From a bacterium (GTDB lineage Bacteria > UBA9089 > CG2-30-40-21), in assembly GCA_018814245.1 (NCBI GenBank), contig JAHIZN010000199.1, positions 1 to 13,993 of the forward strand: DNA of 13,993 bases. Reading direction: 5' to 3'. The notes below the pieces were generated by a model. It ran no database searches, had not been told where the DNA came from, and saw nothing but the letters and a program-made list of their open reading frames with translations. Numbering within the stretch: the stretch's first letter is position 1; each line of letters opens with the position of its first letter. This document shows, piece by piece, positions 5,022 to 12,360 of this stretch. A program made the translations under genes and the position numbers.

Positions 5022-7637
5022 GTGGATAAGTATAATTTTTCAGAGATAGAAAATAAATGGCAGACAAGATGGGATCGCGACAAAAGGTTTGAGACAACAA
5101 CCTCAACAGATAAACCCAAATATTATTGTTTGGAAATGTTTCCATATCCGTCAGGCAGGATACACATGGGGCATGTCCGAAATTATACCATTGGTGATGT
5201 TATTGCCAGATACAAGATGATGCATGGGGTAAGTGTTTTGCATCCTATGGGTTGGGATGCCTTTGGATTGCCTGCTGAAAATGCGGCTATTTCTAAGAAT
5301 GTTCATCCTGATGAGTGGACCAAAAGCAATATTATTTATATGAAATCCCAGCTAAAACGCATGGGATTTTCTTATGATTGGGACAGGGAACTGGCTACAT
5401 GCAATGAGGATTATTATAAATGGAATCAATGGCTTTTTTTGAAATTTTATGAAAAAGGTCTTGCTTATAAGCAAGAGGCAGATGTCAACTGGTGTGATAA
5501 ATGCCAGACTGTTCTGGCAAATGAACAGGTAGATGGCGGCTGCTGCTGGCGATGCGGTACACCTGCTGGAACAAAAAAGCTTTCCCAGTGGTTTTTCAGG
5601 ATTACAGCCTATGCTGACAGACTGCTCAACGATCATTCCTTGTTGGGGAATTGGCCTGACAAGGTATTAAGTATGCAGAAAAATTGGATAGGCAGGAGTT
5701 ATGGGTGTGAGATAGACTTCAGGCTGGCAAGTGATGAGAATAAAATAATAAAGGTATTTACCACCAGGGCTGATACGATATTTGGGGCAACCTATATTGT
5801 GCTTGCCCCACAACACTCAATAGTTGATGAATTGATCAAGGATGCTGAGAAAAAGGAACAAATCAGACAGTTTGTAGAGCAGTGTAAGGTCAGGGTGGCT
5901 TTGGATGAAGAGGTTGAGAAAAAAGGCATCTTTACTGGTGCATTTGTTGTAAATCCTGTTAATGGAGAACATGTCCCTGTCTGGATTGCAAACTATTGTT
6001 TAGCGGAATATGGAACCGGAGCAATTATGGCTGTCCCTGCTCATGACCAGCGGGATTTTGAGTTTTCCAAGAAATATGGTCTGCCAATGAGAGTGGTGAT
6101 TCAGCCCGAACTCGAGCAAGCTCAATCATCTAACTATCAACTATCAACTATCAACTATCAATTATTGAATGCCTATGAAGAGCAAGGGATAATGTTAAAC
6201 TCCGGGGCATTTGATGGCATGGACAATGTTGAGGCAAAAGAGGCAATTACTGAATGGATGGAGAAACAAGGCATAGGCAGAAAAAAGGTTAACTATCGCT
6301 TGAGAGACTGGTTGGTTTCAAGGCAAAGGTATTGGGGGACACCAATACCCATGATTTATTGTGAGAGTTGCGGAATAGTCCCGGTAAAAGAGGACGAATT
6401 GCCGGTAAGACTGCCAAAGGGATTGGATATCTCTGGCGGAAAAAACCTTGCCTCGTCTCCTGAATTTACTAATACAAAATGTCCTGCCTGTGGAGGAGAT
6501 GCCAGAAGAGAAACAGATACCATGGATACATTTGTTGATTCATCATGGTATTTTGCACGATATACCTCTCCTCACGATGACTCTCAACCAGTGGATATAA
6601 ATCTCGCAGATCACTTTCTGCCTGTTGACCAATATATCGGCGGCATAGAACATGCCATCCTGCATCTTTTGTATTCTCGTTTCTTTATTAAGGTTATGGC
6701 AGATATTGGCTTGATTAATCATCAAGAGCCGTTTGCCAACCTTCTTACCCAGGGGATGGTCATCAAGGATGGAGCCAAGATGTCTAAATCCAAAGGGAAT
6801 GTGGTTGACCCGGATGATATTGTTAATAAATATGGGGCTGATACTGTACGGATATTTATCCTGTTTGCTGCCCCACCGGAAAAGGATCTGGAATGGTCTG
6901 AACAAGGGGTAGAAGGTGCATGGCGATTCCTGAATCGAGTGTGGAGGATTGTTCATCAGCACGCCCCTCGAATAAGGGATATGCGTGTAGGGGCAGACCT
7001 ATGTGTCTGCCCTGATAAGCAGTTGGCAGAATTTCTTCAGATTCGCAATTCGCAATTCGAGATTCGAGATTCGAGGTGTGTCTGCCCTGATAAGCAGTTG
7101 GCAGTCGGCAGAGTAGGGGCAGACCTATGTGTCTGCCCTGATAAGCCCTCAACCCCTGCAGCACGAGCATTACGATCCTTTACCCATCGTACTATAAAAA
7201 AAGCTACCGATGATATCGAGGTCTTTCATTTTAATACTGTCATTGCTGCCTGCATGGAATTGGTAAATGAGATTTATCAGTATAATGAAAATGATTCGGC
7301 AGTTTTGCATGAGGCGTTGAGAAATCTGATCCTTCTGCTTTCTCCATTTGCCCCTCATATCTGTGAGGAATTGTGGCAGGTTTTGGGGAATTCTACAAGC
7401 ATACTTGATGAGCCATGGCCAACATATCTTCCCGAAGCACTTCATGAGGATAGTGTGGTTATTGTTATTCAGATAAATGGGAAGGTAAGGGATAAAATCT
7501 CTGTGCCAACCGGAAGCACGGAAGATGTTGTTAAGGCTGAAGCACTCAAAGTTGTATCTGATAGATTGCTGGGACAAGAAGTAAGAAAGGTGATTATTGT
7601 TCCGGGCAAGTTGATTAATATTGTGGCGGGAATATAA
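5022..7637 (+). CDS. leuS: Leucyl-tRNA synthetase with in-frame repeat insertions
   Basis: Class I aminoacyl-tRNA synthetase charging tRNA-Leu. GTG at 5022 is preferred: GAGG (5012-5015) lies 6 bases upstream, and the protein then begins (M)DKYNFSEIENKWQ, the usual LeuRS start; ATGs at 5001 and 5010 lack a ribosome site. Counting from 5022 (871 residues), the HIGH motif is HMGH at about 48-51. A zinc-type Cys cluster lies near 160-180, the CP1 editing domain follows, and KMSKS is at about 586-590. The C-terminus ends in the expected INGKVRDKISV domain. Two parts are foreign: a heptamer array near residue 371 (6132-6159), and about 53 residues from composite repeat DNA (6987-7146). The second lies in the linker before the anticodon-binding helices (RSFTHRTIKKATDDIE). 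Without them the length is ordinary. All catalytic motifs are intact, so I expect it to function. Confidence 0.96.
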   Translation: MDKYNFSEIENKWQTRWDRDKRFETTTSTDKPKYYCLEMFPYPSGRIHMGHVRNYTIGDVIARYKMMHGVSVLHPMGWDAFGLPAENAAISKNVHPDEWTKSNIIYMKSQLKRMGFSYDWDRELATCNEDYYKWNQWLFLKFYEKGLAYKQEADVNWCDKCQTVLANEQVDGGCCWRCGTPAGTKKLSQWFFRITAYADRLLNDHSLLGNWPDKVLSMQKNWIGRSYGCEIDFRLASDENKIIKVFTTRADTIFGATYIVLAPQHSIVDELIKDAEKKEQIRQFVEQCKVRVALDEEVEKKGIFTGAFVVNPVNGEHVPVWIANYCLAEYGTGAIMAVPAHDQRDFEFSKKYGLPMRVVIQPELEQAQSSNYQLSTINYQLLNAYEEQGIMLNSGAFDGMDNVEAKEAITEWMEKQGIGRKKVNYRLRDWLVSRQRYWGTPIPMIYCESCGIVPVKEDELPVRLPKGLDISGGKNLASSPEFTNTKCPACGGDARRETDTMDTFVDSSWYFARYTSPHDDSQPVDINLADHFLPVDQYIGGIEHAILHLLYSRFFIKVMADIGLINHQEPFANLLTQGMVIKDGAKMSKSKGNVVDPDDIVNKYGADTVRIFILFAAPPEKDLEWSEQGVEGAWRFLNRVWRIVHQHAPRIRDMRVGADLCVCPDKQLAEFLQIRNSQFEIRDSRCVCPDKQLAVGRVGADLCVCPDKPSTPAARALRSFTHRTIKKATDDIEVFHFNTVIAACMELVNEIYQYNENDSAVLHEALRNLILLLSPFAPHICEELWQVLGNSTSILDEPWPTYLPEALHEDSVVIVIQINGKVRDKISVPTGSTEDVVKAEALKVVSDRLLGQEVRKVIIVPGKLINIVAGI
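6132..6159 (+). repeat. Heptamer array inside leuS
   Basis: Four perfect copies of AACTATC followed by AATT. Because seven is not a multiple of three, the array is read through all three frames and yields the 7-residue period NYQLSTI-NYQL. It sits near the end of the editing domain, where related enzymes have only a short loop before the conserved NSGAFDGM segment. Confidence 0.8.
6987..7146 (+). repeat. Composite 34-bp/heptamer repeat translated within leuS
   Basis: Two full 34-bp hairpin units (6987-7020 and 7113-7146) and one truncated unit (7076-7095), separated by an ATTCGAG-type heptamer tract (about 7040-7075). Each full unit reads VGADLCVCPDK in the leuS frame. The block matches the complement of the intergenic array at 2563-2751. 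The strand orientation used here leaves the unit free of stop codons. Confidence 0.92.
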
Positions 7638-7849
7638 TTGAAAATTAAAAATTATGAATTATGAATTAAAAATGAGGAAAGAAAGGGGAATAATAATTTT
7701 TACAACCATTCAGGCAGCAAGAATACAGAGTGCAGGAGTCAGAATTCAGAATTCTGACTCCTGAAAATATCTGAATAGTTACAATCTTTAATCCTTAATT
7801 TTTAATTCATAATTCATAATTTTTAATTTGATAAGACCGGAGGTTGATA
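7638..7849. repeat. Nested inverted-repeat element between leuS and motA
   Basis: Perfect 31-bp inverted repeats at 7643-7673 and 7798-7828, built from ATTATGA-type heptamers, enclose 124 bases. Inside is a second near-perfect palindrome at 7733-7763, with 15-base arms around a single A. The inner arm shares GAATTCTGACTCCTG with 2697-2711. No coding capacity is seen. The outer right arm ends 10 bases before the motA ribosome binding site, so the fold could affect motA expression. Confidence 0.85.
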
Positions 7850-8644
7850 ATGGATATTTGTACAGTTGGTGGTTGTGTTGGGGCGTCAATAGCCATGGTT
7901 GCAGCCATAATGTTAGAAGAGGCCGGGATAGTAGGTTCAGGGTATTTTAATATACCCGCAACAGTGATGATTGGTGCAGGAACATTTTTATCAACAATGG
8001 CTACATTTGACATGAAACATAATCTAAGAACCGGCAATTGGTTTAAGATGGCAGTTTTTAATAAAGCACATGATGAAGGGGAGCTGATTACGACCATATT
8101 AAACTTTGCCCAGAAGGCACGAAGAGAAGGATTGTTGGCTTTAGAGGGAGATATTGAAGGAATACATGACCGTTTTTTGAAAAAGGGCATCCAGTTAGTG
8201 GTTGATGGGGTTGACCCTGAGTTAATCGAATCAGTACTTGATATAGACACTGCAAGTATGCGGGCAAGACACAAATTTGGTGAGGAATGGTTTATGTGTG
8301 CAGGTGGTATGGCTCCAACAATGGGAATCCTTGGGGCTATCATGGGATTAACCGGTGCACTTAGCAAGATGGGCGGCGGAGACATGATGACAACAATCCA
8401 CTCTCTGGCTATCGCCTTCGTTGCTTCATTCTACGGTGTAGCCATAGCTAATCTAGTGTTGATCCCGGTTGCTGGTAAGCTAAAGTTCCTTGACCATGAA
8501 GAGGCATTTGTACGGGATTTGATTATGACTGGTGTTTTAGCCATTCAGGCTGGAGATAACCCAAGAATAGTTGAGGAAAAGCTGAAGGCATTTTTCTCAC
8601 CAACCACATATCCAGTGAAATCTCTGGAAGAGGCTGGGGGATGA
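7850..8644 (+). CDS. MotA-like stator / proton channel protein
   Basis: Inner-membrane protein of the MotA/ExbB-type stator superfamily; in flagellar systems MotA with MotB turns ion flow into torque. The start at 7850 follows GGAGG (7839-7843) by 6 bases and gives 264 residues. Four membrane segments are visible at about 12-22, 35-53, 153-172 and 186-207. The cytoplasmic loop has the RREGLLALE motif (91-99), equivalent to the charged rotor-contact residues of MotA. PTMGILGAIMGL (156-167) and the Pro in NLVLIPVAGKLK carry the two functional prolines. The match is to MotA rather than to TolQ/ExbB because of the long loop and the REGLLALE motif. No motB follows; instead repeats begin. Its OmpA-like partner must be elsewhere, or this is an orphan. 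Confidence 0.87.
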   Translation: MDICTVGGCVGASIAMVAAIMLEEAGIVGSGYFNIPATVMIGAGTFLSTMATFDMKHNLRTGNWFKMAVFNKAHDEGELITTILNFAQKARREGLLALEGDIEGIHDRFLKKGIQLVVDGVDPELIESVLDIDTASMRARHKFGEEWFMCAGGMAPTMGILGAIMGLTGALSKMGGGDMMTTIHSLAIAFVASFYGVAIANLVLIPVAGKLKFLDHEEAFVRDLIMTGVLAIQAGDNPRIVEEKLKAFFSPTTYPVKSLEEAGG

Positions 8645-8725
8645 TTTAGTCTTGTAGTCATGCAGTCAAACTCCAGACTATTTATATCCAAAATAAGGGA
8701 ATATAGCCACAGATTTCACAGATTA

Positions 8726-8759
8726 GCCAGAGGGGCTCCCTCTTGTGGTCGCCTCTGGC
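8726..8759. repeat. Stem element related to 257-290
   Basis: Outer stem GCCAGAGG (8726-8733) / CCTCTGGC (8752-8759), with the GGGGCTCCCTCTTGTGG interior seen in similar form at 263-284. It directly precedes the tandem folded repeats. Confidence 0.5.
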
Positions 8760-8956
8760 ATATTTTAGCAGGGACAAGCCCTGCAGCTACATCGGTGTTC
8801 ATCTGTTGCGTGTCAGTTTCTTGTAGCTGTGACCCTTGCGGTTGCTTATTAGCAGGGACAAGCCCTGCAGCTACATTGGTTCATCTATTGCGTGTCAGTT
8901 TCTTGTAGCTGCGACCCTTGTGGTCGCTTATTAGCAGGGACAAGCTCTGCAGCTAC
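8736..8956 (-). repeat. Tandem folded repeats, ~83-bp period
   Basis: Three units in a row. The shared AGCAGGGACAAG block starts at 8767, 8851 and 8933, giving spacings of 84 and 82 bases. Full 55-bp cores lie at 8820-8874 and 8902-8956, and a diverged one at about 8736-8790. Spacers carry a common segment ending GTGTCAGTTT. The core is the inverse of 175-230. The last unit overlaps the 3' end of the GT9 gene and supplies its final codons. The region 8645-8930 has no credible gene otherwise. Confidence 0.88.
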
Positions 8957-9986
8957 CTTGAATCAATTCTCTTGCTGCTGCCATCACATCATCTGAGGTT
9001 ATCTCTTTCATACAATTAAAGCTTTTCAGGGGACACTTTTGTCCACCATGCTTGCCACATGGACGACAACTCAACCCTGCCTTCTCTACTACCCGAAATG
9101 ATTCACCATAGGGACCAAATCCGAGGTTAATTGTAGTTGGACCAAATATGGCTACGGTTGGAGTTTTCATGGCCATAGCTATATGAAGCGGACCAGAATC
9201 GTTTGTGATAAATAATTGACACCGTTCCATTACCCCTGCCAACTGCTTTAAGGTAAGCCTGCCTGCAGCAAGAATAGGTCGGGTCTTCATGGGCAAGGCA
9301 ATCTTTTCTACCAGCCAGCCATCTTCCCGTCCACCTACAAGTATTATCCTTGCCTTAAATTCATTTGCCAAGGCATCACTTACCTGGGCAAATCTTTCTG
9401 GGATCCATCGTTTGGTAGGCCAAACAGAGCATGGATTTATGCCTATCAATGGATCACCTGGCAATACACCGTTTTTAGAGATAAAATCTCGTGAAATTTC
9501 TCTATCCTTGTTAGAAATATATATTCTTAAAGGATAATCTTCCTTCTGAGATCCAAGTGCATAAGCTAATTCAAGATTTCTTTTTGCTTCATGGAATTTT
9601 AATTGATACGGCACCTTTGAGGTGAAAAGAAAAGCCATTGCATTTCTATCAAATCCAATTCGATGAGGAATGCCACAAAGAAAAGCAAGTAAGCTGGAAC
9701 GAAATGAAGGGTGTGGGACAACAGCCAAATCAAATTTCATCTTTCGAAGCTCTTCAGCTACCTTCAGGAAATGAAAAATCCCTTTTTGCTGCCCCTTCTT
9801 GTCATAAGGGATAATATTGGCAAGACATGGATCTCCATTCAGAACCTCATTACCCTTTGGGGTAGTTAGTAAGTACAGCTTTGCCCCGGGGAAACCCTTT
9901 GAAAGTGATTGAATTAAGGGTGTAGCAAGAACCACATCCCCAATAAATGCTGTTTGAATGATTAGAATTTTTTTGTATTCCTTCAT
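8931..9986 (-). CDS. GT9 heptosyltransferase (WaaF-like)
   Basis: Glycosyltransferase family 9 enzyme, probably transferring heptose from ADP-heptose to the inner core of lipopolysaccharide at the cytoplasmic face of the inner membrane. It has about 351 residues from the ATG at 9986; an upstream TTG at 10004 is possible. The N-terminal KILIIQTAFIGDVVLATPLI is the family's phosphate-near loop. The nucleotide-sugar half has INPCSVWPTKRWIPERF, then the ITNDSGPLHIAMAMKTPTVA signature and FGPT. A Cys-rich end (LSCRPCGKHGGQKCP) is shared with the neighbouring GT9. Odd point: the last eight codons (GSCRACPC) and the stop derive from the repeat at 8902-8956. It follows another GT9 gene and lpxK on the same strand. 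Acceptor and heptose position are not readable. Confidence 0.9.
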   Translation of the reverse strand: MKEYKKILIIQTAFIGDVVLATPLIQSLSKGFPGAKLYLLTTPKGNEVLNGDPCLANIIPYDKKGQQKGIFHFLKVAEELRKMKFDLAVVPHPSFRSSLLAFLCGIPHRIGFDRNAMAFLFTSKVPYQLKFHEAKRNLELAYALGSQKEDYPLRIYISNKDREISRDFISKNGVLPGDPLIGINPCSVWPTKRWIPERFAQVSDALANEFKARIILVGGREDGWLVEKIALPMKTRPILAAGRLTLKQLAGVMERCQLFITNDSGPLHIAMAMKTPTVAIFGPTTINLGFGPYGESFRVVEKAGLSCRPCGKHGGQKCPLKSFNCMKEITSDDVMAAARELIQGSCRACPC

Positions 9987-9990
9987 GTTT

Positions 9991-10017
9991 TTTATACACC
10001 GCAACTATATTTGTCAA
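9991..10017 (-). promoter_or_regulatory. Possible promoter of the distal GT9 gene
   Basis: On the minus strand, TTGACA (10017-10012) is followed after 15 bases by TATAAA (9996-9991), directly before the ATG at 9986. The spacer is short and the ATG very close, so this is weak. A leaderless transcript is possible. Confidence 0.35.
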
Positions 10018-10080
10018 AGTGAAGAATATTAGCCACAGAGTCCACAGAGATTACAGAATAATCCGAACTACACAGTTGTT

Positions 10081-10105
10081 GGTGTCAACTTTCAGTTGAG
10101 ACACC
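10081..10105. repeat. Hairpin between the two GT9 genes
   Basis: GGTGTC-AACT ttc AGTT-GA-GACACC forms a stem with a small bulge, 16 bases after the stop of the upstream GT9 gene on the minus strand. There is no T-tract. It could mark a transcript end or processing site. Nearby, 10024-10057 resembles 8699-8722 (AGCCACAGA blocks), so similar sequence lies on both sides of the distal GT9 gene. Confidence 0.35.
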
Positions 10106-10120
10106 CTCATAGTCTGATAA

Positions 10121-11173
10121 TCAGCTCACGCCCTCTACCTCAAGCAAGTGTTTAACTGCATCCACTACCTCCTCAGGGGTAATGAATGTCATACATTCAT
10201 GAGTGTTTTTTGGACATTTTCTGCTGCCATGAGAACTGCATGGTCTACAGGATAGGTCTCTTTCCAATACAATGTGTTTACCATTCCCATGCGGACCGAA
10301 TCCAAGATCAAGGGTTGTCGGACCAAACATGCTTACTGTAGACACCCCCAATGCTGCAGCAATATGGAGGGGTGCTGAATCATTGGTAATCAAAACATCA
10401 CACCTCTGAATAAGAGCTGCTAATTCTAATAAAGATGTTCCGTCAACAAGATTTAAGGGTTTTTTATCCATCCATGCCTCTATCCTTTTTCCCAATTCCA
10501 GATCATGGGCATCACCAATGAGGACTATTTTGGCATTCAATTCCTTCATCAATATATTCCCAGCTTCAACAAACCCCTCTATTGGCCATTGCTTTGTCTC
10601 CCATTTTGCCCCAGGACACATCCCAATCACCAAATCCTTATCCTCAATCCCAAGCTCTTTAAGGCATTCGATGACATTTTTATTCATATCGCTATCTATC
10701 TTCAATTCTGGTACACGATTGTCTGAAGAAAGAATCCCAAACTCTGTCAGAGGATTAAAATAAAGATCGATTATATGAGATTGTTGAGGGAGCAACGAAT
10801 ATTTAATCCATACCCTCAATAGCCTCAAAATTCTATGTTTAGAGTAATGAATCTTATGTTTTATTTGTGAAAACAGATAGATTAGCATACTTCTCAGATT
10901 CCAGTGAAGGTCTATCAATAGATCAAATTGTTCTGAATTTATCTTGCCTATCAACTTGATCAGTCCCAATAATCCGTCTCCTGAATCAAAAACAATCACC
11001 CTGTCAATATGCGGAAATAGCCTTGTTATTTCAACAAACTCTTTTTTTACTACAAGGCACAATTTAGCATACGGATACCTTTCCCTTAATGTTCGCAGTA
11101 CAGGGGTTATAAGAACAATGTCTCCAATAGAACTAAATCTAACCACAAGTATTTTGTTTATCAACCGCTGCAT
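10121..11173 (-). CDS. GT9 heptosyltransferase-like glycosyltransferase
   Basis: Second family 9 glycosyltransferase, a paralogue of the gene downstream, likely adding a heptose or related sugar to the lipid A-core. The start at 11173 (MQRLINKILVVRFSSIGD) is chosen because GAGG stands 5 bases upstream, which gives 350 residues. It overlaps the end of lpxK by 13 bases, implying tight coupling. Family marks: RFSSIGDIVLITPVLRTL at the N-terminus, GMCPGAKWETKQWPIEGF at mid-protein, LITNDSAPLHIAAALGV, then FGPT. The Cys pattern SCRPCSSHGSRKCP is near the C-terminus. The catalytic and ADP-heptose-binding motif is more canonical (PGAKW) than in the distal paralogue (PCSVW). WaaC, WaaF or WaaQ-type roles are all possible. 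Confidence 0.9.
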   Translation of the reverse strand: MQRLINKILVVRFSSIGDIVLITPVLRTLRERYPYAKLCLVVKKEFVEITRLFPHIDRVIVFDSGDGLLGLIKLIGKINSEQFDLLIDLHWNLRSMLIYLFSQIKHKIHYSKHRILRLLRVWIKYSLLPQQSHIIDLYFNPLTEFGILSSDNRVPELKIDSDMNKNVIECLKELGIEDKDLVIGMCPGAKWETKQWPIEGFVEAGNILMKELNAKIVLIGDAHDLELGKRIEAWMDKKPLNLVDGTSLLELAALIQRCDVLITNDSAPLHIAAALGVSTVSMFGPTTLDLGFGPHGNGKHIVLERDLSCRPCSSHGSRKCPKNTHECMTFITPEEVVDAVKHLLEVEGVS

Positions 11174-12300
11174 AAACACCTCAACAAATTTTCCTGCCAA
11201 TTGGGGGTAATAATTTCAAGTCGTATCTTCAAGAAAAACAATGAACAATTTATATCTTTTCCTGCTAATCGAATCATATCCTTTTCTGTTGTTACAACCA
11301 TATCTGTCCCTTTTGCCATTTCTTCAATCTTGGTCAGGCAGGCAGAATCATATTGATAATGGTCTGGAAACCGTAATGAAATTATTTTGTTAGGCTCAAA
11401 CTGCCTTAAGGTATGCTCGAAAGACTCTGGCGAACCAATGCCTGAACATGCAAGGATTGTTTTTCCTTTTATTAATGTTAAGGGATAGGAATTCATCCCC
11501 TGCTGAAAATATATTGGCAAATGAATACTTTGCAATATCAATGCCCTTGAGTTTAACCCCTTAATCACATCCTCGTAAGGGGTAATATCTGTTGCCATAT
11601 TTGTATGAGTCAGAATAATTATCTGTGCCCTTTTCATAGAGGAAAGAGGCTCCCTCATCACCCCCTCTGGAAACAACCGTAATCCAGCCTGAGGAATAGA
11701 AACATCATGCAATAAAATATCTACATCACGATAAAGTTTGAGATGTTGGAAACCATCATCAAGTAAAAGGGTATCACAGCCAAATTCCTCAATAGCATAT
11801 CTTCCTGAAGCCCATCGATTTTTGCCTGCCAGCACAGGGATGCCTCTTAGGTTTTCAGATAGAAGACATGCCTCATCCCCAGCATCTTCAGGGGAAACAC
11901 TCGTGTCCTTATAATTCTGAACCTGTTGATGGTTGTCGCTTCTTTTGTTGTGCCCTTGTGTCTCCTGAGCCCAGCTTTTACCATCAAAAACAACCCCTCC
12001 ACATCGCTCATATTTGCTATGATAACCCCTTATCAGCACCCCAACCCTTTTTCCTGTATCCCTTAATAAAGAGGCTATTTCTATTATTGTCGGTGTTTTT
12101 CCGCTGCCGCCAACCGTAAGATTGCCCACACTAATTACTCTTACAGGAAGTTTTTTCTTTCTCAAAAAACCATGTTTATATCCACATATTCTCATTTTAA
12201 TTAAGACGAGATATATGAGGGATAATCCCTTAAGGATTTGTCGAATGAATGATCCACTTCTTTTCCCAAGCATAATCTCACGAAAATACATTATCATCAT
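11161..12300 (-). CDS. lpxK: Tetraacyldisaccharide 4'-kinase
   Basis: LpxK uses ATP to phosphorylate the 4' position of the lipid A disaccharide, forming lipid IVA at the inner membrane. It is 379 residues from the ATG at 12300; a start at 12273 (MLGKRSG) is also plausible. An N-terminal hydrophobic anchor lies at about 20-36. The Walker A loop is in VGNLTVGGSGKTP (58-70), followed by VLIRGYHSKY. LLLDDGFQHLKLYRDVDILL and GVMREPLSSMKRA complete the family pattern. Between VVFDGK and AGDEACLLSENL there are about 26 extra residues, rich in Gln, Asn and Asp, where relatives have only a short link; the DNA (about 11899-11976) looks like intergenic repeat sequence. The gene heads the lpxK-GT9-GT9 cluster and has a near-consensus promoter whose start point may coincide with the ATG. 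Confidence 0.95.
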   Translation of the reverse strand: MMIMYFREIMLGKRSGSFIRQILKGLSLIYLVLIKMRICGYKHGFLRKKKLPVRVISVGNLTVGGSGKTPTIIEIASLLRDTGKRVGVLIRGYHSKYERCGGVVFDGKSWAQETQGHNKRSDNHQQVQNYKDTSVSPEDAGDEACLLSENLRGIPVLAGKNRWASGRYAIEEFGCDTLLLDDGFQHLKLYRDVDILLHDVSIPQAGLRLFPEGVMREPLSSMKRAQIIILTHTNMATDITPYEDVIKGLNSRALILQSIHLPIYFQQGMNSYPLTLIKGKTILACSGIGSPESFEHTLRQFEPNKIISLRFPDHYQYDSACLTKIEEMAKGTDMVVTTEKDMIRLAGKDINCSLFFLKIRLEIITPNWQENLLRCLCSG

Positions 12301-12306
12301 GTAATT

Positions 12307-12335
12307 AGTATATCATTATAAACAAGATTTGTCAA
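12307..12335 (-). promoter_or_regulatory. Promoter of the lpxK cluster
   Basis: On the minus strand TTGACA (12335-12330), a 17-bp spacer, then TATACT (12312-12307). The expected transcription start, about 7 bases on, falls at 12300, the A of the lpxK ATG. This predicts a leaderless mRNA unless translation starts at 12273. A second TATAAT string lies inside the spacer. Confidence 0.75.
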
Positions 12336-12360
12336 CCTTGTTTCCGGCACTTGTTAGCCC

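Noticed and set aside
8660..8908. Open frame of 82 codons after motA
   Set aside because: It is a translation of the tandem folded repeats, and no Shine-Dalgarno sequence precedes it.
8736..8956. Possible CRISPR array
   Set aside because: There are only three units, the spacers are similar to each other, the repeats are long and multi-stemmed, and no cas genes are present.
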